This document shows, piece by piece, positions 54,831-63,650 of a DNA stretch of 64,000 bases. Each line of letters opens with the position of its first letter. The stretch's first letter is position 1. Location: the NCBI RefSeq assembly GCF_046054195.1, contig NZ_JBEQCS010000021.1:14980-78979 (forward strand). Direction: 5' to 3'. A program made the translations under genes and the position numbers. This stretch comes from Celerinatantimonas sp046054195 (GTDB lineage: Bacteria > Pseudomonadota > Gammaproteobacteria > Enterobacterales > Celerinatantimonadaceae). A model generated the notes under the pieces. The model made no database searches. It was not told the origin of the DNA and saw nothing but the letters and a program-made list of their open reading frames with translations.

Positions 54831-55421
54831 TTAACTATCTTGACGAGGAAACAGCATATGGTCAACCAAATCACAAATACTGTTGAGTGTCAGATGATGA
54901 ACTTCAAAAATTCGTACGCTTCGGTCCGAAGGCACACGAATTTCGACATCTTGTTGACTGAGTAATCCCGCCATTTCACCACCATCTTTTCCAGATAATG
55001 CAATGATAGTCATATCGCGGTTTACCGCAGCTTCGAGCGCCTTGGTTAGATTACGGGCATTGCCATCATCAGTAATGGCCACTAACACATCTCCTGCTTG
55101 ACCCAGCGCTCTAATCTGTTTGGCATAAATATCATCCATAGCGCCATCGCTTGCGATAGCGCCGATGAGCGCTTGATCGGCACATAATGATAATGCTGGC
55201 AGGCTTGGGCGTTCAGCTTCAAAACGATTGACCAACTGACAAGTTAGAAGGTGGGCTAAACTGGCTGCAATACCATTACCACAGGTTAGTATTTTATTTC
55301 CGTTTAACAGGCTGTGCGCAATGATTGTGGCACCTTTTTCAATACTATCCGGCAGTGCTTCTGCTGCAGCTATTTTAGTCTGAATACTTTCGCGAAAGAT
55401 CTCTTTGATTCGCTCTTGCAT
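54831..55421 (-). CDS. diaA: DnaA initiator-associating protein DiaA
   Basis: A 196-residue SIS-domain protein, the same length as E. coli DiaA, which tetramerises and helps DnaA assemble at oriC. The N-terminus MQERIKEIFRESIQTKIAAAEALPDSI is almost diagnostic. The CGNGIAASLAHLL segment differs from the usual CGNGTSAANAQHF, so the loop has diverged. GGGGAG precedes ATG 55421. It follows yraN directly. Confidence 0.93.
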   Translation of the reverse strand: MQERIKEIFRESIQTKIAAAEALPDSIEKGATIIAHSLLNGNKILTCGNGIAASLAHLLTCQLVNRFEAERPSLPALSLCADQALIGAIASDGAMDDIYAKQIRALGQAGDVLVAITDDGNARNLTKALEAAVNRDMTIIALSGKDGGEMAGLLSQQDVEIRVPSDRSVRIFEVHHLTLNSICDLVDHMLFPRQDS

Positions 55422-55422
55422 G

Positions 55423-55818
55423 CTACTCCCCAAACGCATTTTTTAACCAGTGGATTTGCTCCGCTTGTTCGATTGCTATGATATCAAATCGAACCGCTAT
55501 CTGGGTGGGATTTATCTGTTGCTGATTCAGATAACTGTATGCACTATGACGCAACCGATGTTGTTTGGCTGCATCCACACTGGCTAAGGCCCCACCATAA
55601 CGCTGATTTTTACGCATTCGAACTTCAACAAAAACTAATGTGTCTTTATCTTGGGCGATGATATCAATTTCACCGCCCTTGCAATAAAAGTTGCGCGTAA
55701 TGATTTTTAGCCCTTGAGCTTTTAAATAACGACAGGCTAAATCTTCCCCTTGTTGTCCTCTGGCTCGGGTTGTTTGCGCTTTGGGATTATTGTTCGTAAA
55801 CAGATTCCAGATGGCCAT
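55423..55818 (-). CDS. yraN: YraN family endonuclease-like protein (UPF0102)
   Basis: A 131-residue protein with a restriction-endonuclease-like core: GEDLACRYLKAQG near 24, CKGGEIDIIAQD near 47 and LVFVEVRMRKNQRYGG near 62. Its function is unknown. Its start overlaps the 3' end of lpoA by 32 bp. Confidence 0.93.
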   Translation of the reverse strand: MAIWNLFTNNNPKAQTTRARGQQGEDLACRYLKAQGLKIITRNFYCKGGEIDIIAQDKDTLVFVEVRMRKNQRYGGALASVDAAKQHRLRHSAYSYLNQQQINPTQIAVRFDIIAIEQAEQIHWLKNAFGE

Positions 55819-57619
55819 CTTGATATCGACTCCATACTAGCTGACGATGCACGGTTCCATTATCTGTCACACTTAAAATCCCGGTGAGTCCTTGCAGGTG
55901 ATAATCTTTAAAGCCGCGCATTTGCGCAAGGTGTGGCAGAACTTTATAAGCATCATAACCGATTGCATATAAACTTTTATCAGTGTCGGTTGCATGTGGC
56001 CAAAGTGTTGCAAAACGTTGGGCATTGTCACTGACTTTATCCAATAACCATGGCATTTCGGTGACACTCATTCCATTTAGTTCATTATTATTCACCCCTT
56101 CTTGGTGGCTACGAGAGCTGCCAAAAAGCTGCAAAGGTTGGGCGAAGGGACTTATCGTGACACTGATAAAAGGAACAATCAGTTTCGTTTCAATATTATT
56201 AGCCACGATGTAGACGCTATTGGCGTCCCGCCGTGAACGGACTTCAGTCTTCAGATTCTGCCCAAGTAAGGCTTTGAGCCGGTGAATTCGTTGGGCGCTC
56301 TGGTCTGTTAGTAGCATTCGTTTGACGGCTTTTTGTAAGTCATCACGACCATGATAGAACGTGATATCGGGCATATCTTGATGATTTTTCTGCCACGTTT
56401 GACTAAAGCTATTAGCCATCCGTTTGCCGATGTCATTATCAGGTACGAGTAATAATGGGTGCCGCTCGCCTAAGTTGCTCATTTGAATCGCAGCTTGCGT
56501 GGCTTGCGTTTCAGGCTCTAATGATAAGCTATAGTGCTCAGAATCGTTCTTATCTGATGCATCATTAATTTCATCTAGATCGTTTAGTGCCAGCCACGGC
56601 TTGTCGATTGCTAATTTTGCGTATTCACGGATATTACTTTTTAATAACGGGCCGATGATAAAATCACTATTAAGCGCATTGATTTTAGCCCCAATCGCCT
56701 TCATGCTTTGACTGTTTGTATCGATAAAGTTCAGCTGCACATCTGCGCGGTCAAGATCGCTGTATGCAGCGAGTAAACCATCGCGTACCCATTGACCACT
56801 TTGCGCAAAATGACCGGATAATGGGAGCAACACGGCAATTTTTTTAGGTTGATATAAGCTGCGTTTAAGGGCTTTGCTTAAGTTTCCCTGGATGAAATCA
56901 GCAGCAGGGTTATTTGGATAAGTTTGCTGCCACTGGTTGAGTCTATCAAGTAATTGCTGAGGATTTTTCACTGGCTCATTACTAATAGCAATGAGTTCTA
57001 AATAACCATTGAGTGTGTCTTGTCCGGGTTGTTCGTAGCTGCGCAATTTAAAACTGCTCAGTGGTTTAAGCAACTGCCAGATGTGGTGGCGATTATTATC
57101 TATCTGTTGCTGTGATAGGTATGGTTCAAGTTTAATCAAAGCATCAGCTGCATTGACGGGCTGGTGCAGCGCTTCATAAAGTTGGGCAAGTTGTTGGTAG
57201 TCGCTTTTGTAATAGTCAGCAGGCAATGATCGTTCACTATCTGGAAATTGCAGCCATTTTATCGCTTGCTGAGGGTGTTGATTGAGCTGGGCTGCATAAG
57301 CTGCGACCAATCTCCAAGCCGCTTTTTGGCGAGGGGATTGAGCTTTCAGATAAAGGCTCTCAAGCAGTTGTTGTCCCTGACCCATTTGGCCATTTTGAAT
57401 ATAAGCTTTCGCTGCTAATAACTGCCAATCAAATACCATCGAACCTTGGGCGGTTTTGGCCTGCTCAAGATAATTTGCCCCATCGTATTGGGTTAGTTCA
57501 GTAATCGATGGCGGGTTTTGCACCACCAGTTTTGGGGCAATGCCGTTAGAGCTACAGGCGGCCAGTAGCAATAAGCCAAGCGTAGGAATAAGAATGCGCC
57601 AAGACGACATAGTTTTCAT
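55787..57619 (-). CDS. lpoA: Penicillin-binding protein activator LpoA
   Basis: A 610-residue outer-membrane lipoprotein that stimulates PBP1a. The signal peptide ends in LLLLAAC (Cys about 22). An N-terminal TPR-like helical domain spans to about 255, and a periplasmic-binding-protein fold C-domain begins at KIAVLLPLSGHFAQSGQWVRDG near 265. The start is ATG 57619, with TTG 57625 as an alternative. It is divergent from rsmI, the conserved arrangement. Confidence 0.94.
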   Translation of the reverse strand: MKTMSSWRILIPTLGLLLLAACSSNGIAPKLVVQNPPSITELTQYDGANYLEQAKTAQGSMVFDWQLLAAKAYIQNGQMGQGQQLLESLYLKAQSPRQKAAWRLVAAYAAQLNQHPQQAIKWLQFPDSERSLPADYYKSDYQQLAQLYEALHQPVNAADALIKLEPYLSQQQIDNNRHHIWQLLKPLSSFKLRSYEQPGQDTLNGYLELIAISNEPVKNPQQLLDRLNQWQQTYPNNPAADFIQGNLSKALKRSLYQPKKIAVLLPLSGHFAQSGQWVRDGLLAAYSDLDRADVQLNFIDTNSQSMKAIGAKINALNSDFIIGPLLKSNIREYAKLAIDKPWLALNDLDEINDASDKNDSEHYSLSLEPETQATQAAIQMSNLGERHPLLLVPDNDIGKRMANSFSQTWQKNHQDMPDITFYHGRDDLQKAVKRMLLTDQSAQRIHRLKALLGQNLKTEVRSRRDANSVYIVANNIETKLIVPFISVTISPFAQPLQLFGSSRSHQEGVNNNELNGMSVTEMPWLLDKVSDNAQRFATLWPHATDTDKSLYAIGYDAYKVLPHLAQMRGFKDYHLQGLTGILSVTDNGTVHRQLVWSRYQDGHLESVYEQ

Positions 57620-57776
57620 GAACAAATGACCTGTTGTAGCTAAATAGAGATAAATGCAGCTGTTATCTTAAAAGTCTAGCGGCAAATAATCCAGAGACCA
57701 ACGACAATGAACATTAGTCATTGAGCTTGTCTGTGCTTTTCATTACAGTTGCAGCATCTTGATTAAGGAGCAAAGA

Positions 57777-58619
57777 ATGATGGCAGAGCATGGCACACTA
57801 TATGTAGTGGCAACGCCAATTGGTAACCTAGCTGATATTACGCAACGTGCGTTGAGTATACTTGGTGAGGTTGATTTTATCTGCGCTGAAGATACGCGTA
57901 ATACCGGGCGACTTTTGCGACATTTTGATATTCAAACGCCGTGCATAGCTTTTCATGACCATAATGAACAACAAAAGGCCGCAACAATGGTTGAGCGGCT
58001 AATTGACGGACAAAATTTAGCGCTTGTCTCGGATGCCGGAACGCCGCTGATTAATGACCCCGGATATCGGTTAGTCAATCTCTGTCGCAGCTCCAATATT
58101 AAGGTGGTTCCTGTTCCTGGAGCTTGCGCGGCCATTACCGCTTTGTCTGCAGCTGGTTTGCCAACCGATAGGTTTCACTACGAAGGTTTTTTCCCGCCCA
58201 AATCAAATGCTCGCAAGCAAACTCTTGAGGATTTAAAAGAGCAAACGGCTACTTTGGTTTTTTATGAATCACCGCATCGGATTGTCGACACACTCACCGA
58301 TATTGTTGATGTTCTCGGAAAAGATCGGCAGTTGGTTTTGGCCCGTGAGTTAACCAAAACCTTTGAGACTTTCGCCAGTAAAAGTGCTGCTGATATGTTG
58401 GAATGGGTTAAAAGTGATGCGGACCAGCAAAAAGGTGAAATCGTATTGATGATTGCAGGTTTTGCTAAAGACCCAGATGCGCTGCCGCTTCAGGCGCGCC
58501 AGACTCTGAGTTTGTTAAGCCAAGAGCTACCACTTAAAAAGGCCGCGGCATTAACTGCGCAAATTTATCAGTTGAAAAAGAATATGCTGTATAAATTGGG
58601 CTTGGAGTTGGGATTGTAA
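57777..58619 (+). CDS. rsmI: 16S rRNA 2'-O-methyltransferase RsmI
   Basis: A 280-residue AdoMet-dependent enzyme methylating the ribose of C1402 of 16S rRNA. The tetrapyrrole-methylase-fold signature YVVATPIGNLADITQRAL lies near 9-26 and ALVSDAGTPLINDPGYRLV near 82. AAGGAG lies six bases before ATG 57777. The next gene is rnpB. Confidence 0.96.
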   Translation: MMAEHGTLYVVATPIGNLADITQRALSILGEVDFICAEDTRNTGRLLRHFDIQTPCIAFHDHNEQQKAATMVERLIDGQNLALVSDAGTPLINDPGYRLVNLCRSSNIKVVPVPGACAAITALSAAGLPTDRFHYEGFFPPKSNARKQTLEDLKEQTATLVFYESPHRIVDTLTDIVDVLGKDRQLVLARELTKTFETFASKSAADMLEWVKSDADQQKGEIVLMIAGFAKDPDALPLQARQTLSLLSQELPLKKAAALTAQIYQLKKNMLYKLGLELGL

Positions 58620-58630
58620 GCGAAGTTTAC

Positions 58631-58659
58631 TTGACTCTTAAAGCCCCTTCACCTATGCT
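58631..58659 (+). promoter_or_regulatory. rnpB promoter
   Basis: TTGACT at 58631-58636 and TATGCT at 58654-58659 are separated by exactly 17 bases, followed by a GC-rich discriminator (GCGCCGC) of the kind found at stringently controlled RNA promoters. The expected start point is about 58666. Confidence 0.88.
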
Positions 58660-58665
58660 GCGCCG

Positions 58666-59044
<379 letters not shown>

Positions 59045-59048
59045 TCTT

Positions 59049-59071
59049 AAACCCGCGTCAGCTGTGGGTTT
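59049..59071 (+). terminator. rnpB hairpin lacking a T-run, possible att boundary
   Basis: AAACCC (59049-59054) pairs with GGGTTT (59066-59071) as expected for the rnpB terminator, but the run of T that should follow is replaced by TACCTAGC. Recombination within or right after the hairpin may have exchanged the tail, placing attL about here. Confidence 0.45.
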
Positions 59072-59112
59072 ACCTAGCTAATGGCTTCCAGAAGAGTGAC
59101 TAGAAGTGATTT

Positions 59113-59134
59113 CGTCACACATCGCGTCACACAT
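59113..59134 (+). repeat. Tandem 10-bp repeat ahead of the integrase
   Basis: CGTCACACAT occurs at 59113-59122 and 59125-59134, a 12-bp period, between the rnpB end and the integrase start. A GTGAC element shortly upstream (59096-59100) forms an inverted partner to GTCAC. These may be integrase arm-binding or autoregulatory sites; that is inference. Confidence 0.55.
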
Positions 59135-59145
59135 GGAGCTACGAT

Positions 59146-60906
59146 ATGTCCGTTGCTTACACCATCCAAAGAAATGGTAATTACCATATCAATGTTCGAA
59201 TCGGACCTCATATTTTCCGTAGAAGTTTGGCAACTGATAGCCAAAAAGTCGCACAAATCATGGTTGATAAATTAATTCCTATAGTCACTGAACTCAGAAA
59301 AAAAGGTGGCGTATCTGAGGAGCAAATTTTCGCGGGCCTCTCTAACGCATTGTCGGCTTTAATTAAGCAAGTTCAAAGGCGCTTTGAGGCTGTTGTATCT
59401 CCCTTATCAAGGGAGGCTGATAATGAATTAGATGATTATCAGGATTTAATAGGTGAATCACTCTATGACTGTCCCTCAGAAGTAACTCCAGAATCTTGGG
59501 AAGAATTTGTCTTAAGTAAATTAAATGATCCAAAAGAAATTCGAAGTGTACTTTTAGAAAAAATTTTCCCGAAACACTCCACTGATCGTGAGCTATTGAA
59601 TGTTCTTTTTAAATACCTTATAGATTCTCAAGATCCCCTATATCACAGAGCTGAAGCCTCATTTATGAAGGTGCTTGGCGAATTTAGAAAAATCAGAATA
59701 GCACTCGAATTTAATAACGAAGCTGGCGCTCGTTCGATAATGAATGAATTGCTTGCTTTTGCTGAAAAAAGTGAGAATAGCTGGAAGGATATTCAAAAAG
59801 ATAATGAGGAAGAACATGCTCCTAAGTTAGATCAAGCATCAATCGACGAGCCTGTATCACAGATCCAACATAATGCACTGAGTGGCTCGACAAATATGAC
59901 ACTTGAAGACTTGTTTAATGAATATATAGATGCTCATTCCAAAAAATGGACCCTTAAAATTCTTAAGGATAATCAGCGTAAATCGGAGCTCCTCCTCATT
60001 TTGTTGGGAAGAAATACGCTTATATCACAAATTAGTGGGCGAGAACTGGATACTGCATTATCAACAGCATTGTCACTGCCAAAGCGAAATACTAAGCCAT
60101 ATAGTAAATATACTACAGAGAAATGTGTCAGTATTGCTCAACTCGATGAAATAGATGACGATGTTCGGGTAAGTCCTAAAACAATCAAAGAGCATAAGAA
60201 ATTCCTTCAAAGTTGCTTTAAGTTTGCTCGATATCAGCGTTATATCTCTATTTCGCCTACTGATGGTATGTTGTTGAAGTTTCCAAAAACCTCGGATAGA
60301 GGCTGCTTCTCTAATTCAGAGGTTAGGGAAATACTAGACTATTGCTTGCAACAAACTGATGCTTTATGGCATTGGGCTATTCCTATTATGGCATATACGG
60401 GGATGCGAAATAGCGAAGTGATGCAATTACGTAAGATGGATATCAAAACAGATTCTGATTCTGGTATTAGTTATATTCATGTCACTACGGAAGCTGGCAG
60501 CGTAAAGACCAAGGCTGGAGTAAGGCGTGTGCCTATCCACAATGCGCTGCTAGATGCTGGTTTCCTCGCCTTTGTTGATAGTGTGGAAAGCGGAGAAAAT
60601 ACCCTGTTTAATGGGGATGGTCGAACTTTGACTCGGATGTATGGAACTCTTAAAAGAAAGATTAACCTTCCTGATGTAGATGAGGCTTTAAATCAGCTTA
60701 CTTTGTATTCATTACGTCACCGAGTGGTAACTTCACTTCGTAGTGCTGGTGTTCAAACAGTGCATATGCAAGCAATTGTTGGGCATAAGTTAAGTGGCTC
60801 TGGTCAGTCTGATGGCTATACTCATCCCGAACAATTCACGATACCTCAACTTAAAGCCGCTATAGATCAATTATCTTATCAGAGTATCCCTAATCCTATG
60901 AGGTAG
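59146..60906 (+). CDS. Tyrosine-type site-specific integrase
   Basis: A 586-residue phage-type recombinase. The N-terminal segment (YTIQRNGNYHINVRIG ... FRRSLAT) resembles the DUF6538 domain, followed by a long helical, charged region, a core-binding domain near 240-390 and the catalytic domain. Catalytic residues are Arg421 (TGMRNSEV), Lys454 (SVKTKAGVRR), Arg524 and His525 (YSLRHRV, with Tyr where box II often has His), His547 (VGHKLSG) and Tyr558 (DGYTHPEQ). GGAG precedes the ATG. It starts about 100 bp from the rnpB end, fitting an integrase adjacent to its own attachment site. Codon use is more AT-rich than in the core genes. Confidence 0.93.
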   Translation: MSVAYTIQRNGNYHINVRIGPHIFRRSLATDSQKVAQIMVDKLIPIVTELRKKGGVSEEQIFAGLSNALSALIKQVQRRFEAVVSPLSREADNELDDYQDLIGESLYDCPSEVTPESWEEFVLSKLNDPKEIRSVLLEKIFPKHSTDRELLNVLFKYLIDSQDPLYHRAEASFMKVLGEFRKIRIALEFNNEAGARSIMNELLAFAEKSENSWKDIQKDNEEEHAPKLDQASIDEPVSQIQHNALSGSTNMTLEDLFNEYIDAHSKKWTLKILKDNQRKSELLLILLGRNTLISQISGRELDTALSTALSLPKRNTKPYSKYTTEKCVSIAQLDEIDDDVRVSPKTIKEHKKFLQSCFKFARYQRYISISPTDGMLLKFPKTSDRGCFSNSEVREILDYCLQQTDALWHWAIPIMAYTGMRNSEVMQLRKMDIKTDSDSGISYIHVTTEAGSVKTKAGVRRVPIHNALLDAGFLAFVDSVESGENTLFNGDGRTLTRMYGTLKRKINLPDVDEALNQLTLYSLRHRVVTSLRSAGVQTVHMQAIVGHKLSGSGQSDGYTHPEQFTIPQLKAAIDQLSYQSIPNPMR

Positions 60907-61607
60907 TCTTTATATCCATAGAGAGGTGGTGGAACTGAGAAAACCTCCTTATATAAACAAAAATATAATATAAAACAATATCTTGGAAAAATTAGAGTTG
61001 TTAGTAACACCCCGCAACTGGCTGTTCAGTACCACAGCTCTGTTTCCCTTAAACCGACCTTGCCATATTGACATTGATGTCCATCCCATCTGCTCGAGGC
61101 TGGTGGTGAAAACTATAAAATAGGTGTTCGACGGGTTCAAATTTAGAATGAGGTTTTAAAGGCTGGCTTGCTATGTTTTAGTGACCCGACTAAGTATTGA
61201 TATGAAAAATCTTGATGTTGTCGAGTTAAGATATGTAAAGAAAAATGACTTAGTCATTAATAAACTAGTTGCAATAAATCAAATTTATTCTAAAATATAA
61301 TTAGGTAACTGTTAGACATTATTGTTCATGATGTTAATTAATTGTGCATAAAATGAACATGCCTACCACTATTTCACCTCAATAAAAAATTCCCGAAAAT
61401 GCAGATGGTTTTTTCCCGAACATGCGGAAAGAGAACACTACTGTGCACCCCGAATTTTACTTAAAAAAACAAAAACTTAAGATTAAATCAGATGAGGTGT
61501 TTAATTTTTAAACAAATCTTACGTAAGCCCTTGCTATATGTGCCTTCGCTCAGCTATGAGTAAGCGTGGTAAGTGTAATAGGGGTTACTAGTATAGGAGT
61601 AGACTAC
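60907..61607. other. 701-bp spacer between integrase and Rep-like gene
   Basis: No gene is supported here. It is mostly AT-rich with a GC-richer block near 61000-61140 that is open in frames on both strands but has no recognisable product. It also holds a GACAT-TG-ATGTC dyad near 61068, the repeated TTCCCGAA-type elements at 61390-61425 and a 10-bp palindrome CTTACGTAAG at 61518-61527 ahead of the Rep-like gene. Confidence 0.6.
61390..61425 (+). repeat. Direct repeats upstream of the Rep-like gene
   Basis: TTCCCGAAAATGC (61390-61402) and TTCCCGAACATGC (61413-61425) differ at one of 13 positions and start 23 bp apart, about two helical turns. They could be binding sites for the replication protein or a regulator. 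Confidence 0.65.
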
Positions 61608-62552
61608 ATGAGTAAACCATTTATTCCAACAAACCGCAACCAATATTCATTCAGGGGCTATAGGGTAAATTCACACTATCATCATGATTATGATCATCTC
61701 GCTCGCTTGGTAGCATGGTATGGCTATCTAGATGTTGAACATTATCGTTATAGTGTAGCCTCAATGGTATTGAAATACGATGAGCAAGATGCTCATCTAA
61801 GCACTGATATCACTAAATTACTCAAATCACTGAATGAGAAATTTAAGGTAAAAGGTGAGAGTGTTCCCATTCATTATCTGTGGAAACTAGAATACAGAAT
61901 TAGTGATGAAATTGGCAAAGGCGAAGCCACTGGATGGCATTATCACATCATATTTTGTATCAATAGAGATATTGTATTCAATCTTAAAACGTCGTTTATA
62001 CCATTGGTAAAAGAGTGCTGGAAACACGGAGAAATAGATGGCGAGCGATATTCATGTATGCCAAAAAAAGTCAAAAACGGCAAACGGAAAGCAGGTAACA
62101 AGATTGAAACCTATGAGTTATCATCACTAATTATCAACACTCAGACTGAACATTACATGTCTGAGTTCCATCATATGTCTTACTTGACTAAGAAAGACGA
62201 TGATCAAGCTTTACCTGATGATTATCATGGATGTTCTTTTAAGACTTCCCGACTAGATAAAAGTAAACTTGAAGGCCATTCAAGTATTAAAAGACATCAA
62301 AACACAATTCGTTTGCCTGCTCAAGATGTGAGATGTGTCGAGCCTAGTTCGGTTGAACAGGAATTTGAACCTGAGATAGAGGTAACTACAGATTCCCTTA
62401 ATCCTCCGGATTGGTGGTGTGAAAACGATAGCAGTGAGTTAATGAATGATTATGAAGATTATTTGTGTTTTCAGGAAAGTCAGTCCTTTGTGACCGAGTA
62501 TCTTAAGTCAATAAGTGAGGACGATTTATCCGAATTGGAATTACCGTTCTAG
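61608..62552 (+). CDS. Inovirus Gp2 / YagK-YfjJ-like replication initiator protein
   Basis: A 314-residue protein resembling the YagK/YfjJ C-terminal family found on prophage-like islands and in inovirus-type replication proteins. The likely metal-binding HYH motif is at 111-113 (GWHYHIIFCIN) and a candidate nucleophile Tyr192 lies in HHMSYLTKK, matching the HUH-plus-Tyr logic of rolling-circle initiators. The C-terminal 90 residues are acidic and probably disordered. GGAGT sits eight bases before ATG 61608; an in-frame upstream start at 61566 lacks one. Function is by family resemblance; nicking activity is inferred. Confidence 0.72.
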   Translation: MSKPFIPTNRNQYSFRGYRVNSHYHHDYDHLARLVAWYGYLDVEHYRYSVASMVLKYDEQDAHLSTDITKLLKSLNEKFKVKGESVPIHYLWKLEYRISDEIGKGEATGWHYHIIFCINRDIVFNLKTSFIPLVKECWKHGEIDGERYSCMPKKVKNGKRKAGNKIETYELSSLIINTQTEHYMSEFHHMSYLTKKDDDQALPDDYHGCSFKTSRLDKSKLEGHSSIKRHQNTIRLPAQDVRCVEPSSVEQEFEPEIEVTTDSLNPPDWWCENDSSELMNDYEDYLCFQESQSFVTEYLKSISEDDLSELELPF

Positions 62553-62989
62553 ATTAAAAATTAGCTAATTAACATCCTTCTAAAAAATACCTCTAGTTTT
62601 GCTAAACAACGTATATTTCTCATTGTAAAAAAAGATGAAATAAATCCCGATTCTTTAATGGCTTAAAAGAGGCGTTTTAAGGCGGTGTTTCATTGTGATG
62701 GTATGGTTGTACATTAATGTCTTAACTTTTTCTTAGAAAGCCCGTTTAATGCCTTAAATTAAATATTTAGAAGGATGCTAGGGTCTATCTAATATGATAG
62801 ACATAGATTTAAAATAATTAGGTTATAATTGGTCTTTATTTGACCATTAGTAAGCTATATTAGAGCCATCCCCATATCTAATTACGTTTGTCATTTAGTA
62901 TACTCAATTAAACCTATTCCATCGTTTAGCTTTTAGACATAAATTCTAGCTTGACTGAGATCTTAAGAGATAAGTAACTATAAAAATTT
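62553..62989. other. 437-bp structured, gene-free spacer after Rep-like gene
   Basis: No gene is supported. The spacer contains a 12-bp inverted repeat (CATCCTTCTAAA at 62573-62584, complement at 62766-62777), three iteron-like repeats described separately, a GTCTATC-N6-GATAGAC dyad at 62783-62802 and a TGGTC-N7-GACCA hairpin at 62830-62846. Such density of repeats next to a Rep-like gene suggests an origin or control region. Confidence 0.6.
62654..62758 (+). repeat. Three iteron-like 14-bp repeats
   Basis: TTTAATGGCTTAAA (62654-62667), ATTAATGTCTTAAC (62713-62726) and TTTAATGCCTTAAA (62745-62758) share the core TTAATGnCTTAA in the same orientation. Spacing is 59 and 32 bp. They are enclosed by the 12-bp inverted repeat at 62573 and 62766. 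Confidence 0.65.
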
Positions 62990-63538
62990 TTAAGCCTTTT
63001 CAACTCTTATAATCGTCTGCCGACTCACACCATACTGACGTGCTAACTCAGATTTAGATAAGCCCTCAGCTAGCTTCTGTTTCACTTCCTGTATCTGTGG
63101 CTCTGACAGCGCCTTAGAACGTCCCCCTTTACGACCTGTACGCTCTCTACCTGTTTGTAGCCTATCCACTATAACGCTATGCTCAAGCTCTGCAAAGACG
63201 CCTAACAACTGAGTCATCGCTTTTTGCATCGGGCTTTCACTGTTTGTATCCACCTGACCATCCAATGTTTTGACATGAACACCTTTAGATTGCAGTGTTT
63301 GAATAGTAGTTAGGATAGCGTTTAAGCTTCTTCCCATTCGGTCAAGCTTGGTAAGAATAACAACATCACCATCTCGCACATAGTTAATCAGTTCATTAAG
63401 GTGCCTCTGATTCTCATCTGATTTGCCTGATTGCTTGCCATTAAAAATCTTAGTACAACCAGCGGCTGATAGTGCCTCAAGTTGAGCTGATAAATCTTGG
63501 TCATGAGTGCTGACTCGTGCATAGCCGATAAATGCCAT
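62990..63538 (-). CDS. Serine recombinase, resolvase/invertase family
   Basis: A 182-residue small serine recombinase like those of Tn3-family elements. The catalytic Ser10 is in FIGYARVSTHDQD, further active-site residues are in LTKLDRMGRSLNAIL near 63-77, the E-helix with LGVFAELEHSVIVDRLQTGRE follows, and a helix-turn-helix with KSELARQYGVSRQTIIRV ends the protein. It may resolve dimers or invert DNA in the island. No transposase is visible in the window. Confidence 0.93.
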   Translation of the reverse strand: MAFIGYARVSTHDQDLSAQLEALSAAGCTKIFNGKQSGKSDENQRHLNELINYVRDGDVVILTKLDRMGRSLNAILTTIQTLQSKGVHVKTLDGQVDTNSESPMQKAMTQLLGVFAELEHSVIVDRLQTGRERTGRKGGRSKALSEPQIQEVKQKLAEGLSKSELARQYGVSRQTIIRVEKA

Positions 63539-63566
63539 TGATAACCCCTGTTCGGAACTTAATAGT

Positions 63567-63650
63567 TACGGACAGGATGATAGCATGTGTCCAAAACTTT
63601 TAAAATTAAAATATCGGACATGTACGAAATGATACATTACAATCGGACAT
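63567..63650. promoter_or_regulatory. Probable res/recombination site of the resolvase
   Basis: Directly upstream of the resolvase start lie repeated TGTCC/GGACA half-sites: GGACA at 63570-63574, TGTCC at 63588-63592, and ATCGGACAT twice (63613-63621 and 63642-63650, 29 bp apart). TGTC-type inverted half-sites with AT-rich centres are the pattern of Tn3-family res subsites. Exact subsite boundaries were not resolved. Confidence 0.6.

Noticed and set aside
60949..61140. Minus-strand 63-codon frame in the island spacer
   Set aside because: No ribosome-binding site, a hydrophobic low-complexity end from AT-rich DNA and no recognised family. The underlying GC-richer block is reported as a finding instead.
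61110..61160. T-arm-like GGTTCAAAT suggesting a tRNA
   Set aside because: No acceptor, D or anticodon stems can be paired around it.
61202..61300. 32-codon frame starting MKNLDVVELRYVKK
   Set aside because: No Shine-Dalgarno and expected by chance in AT-rich sequence.
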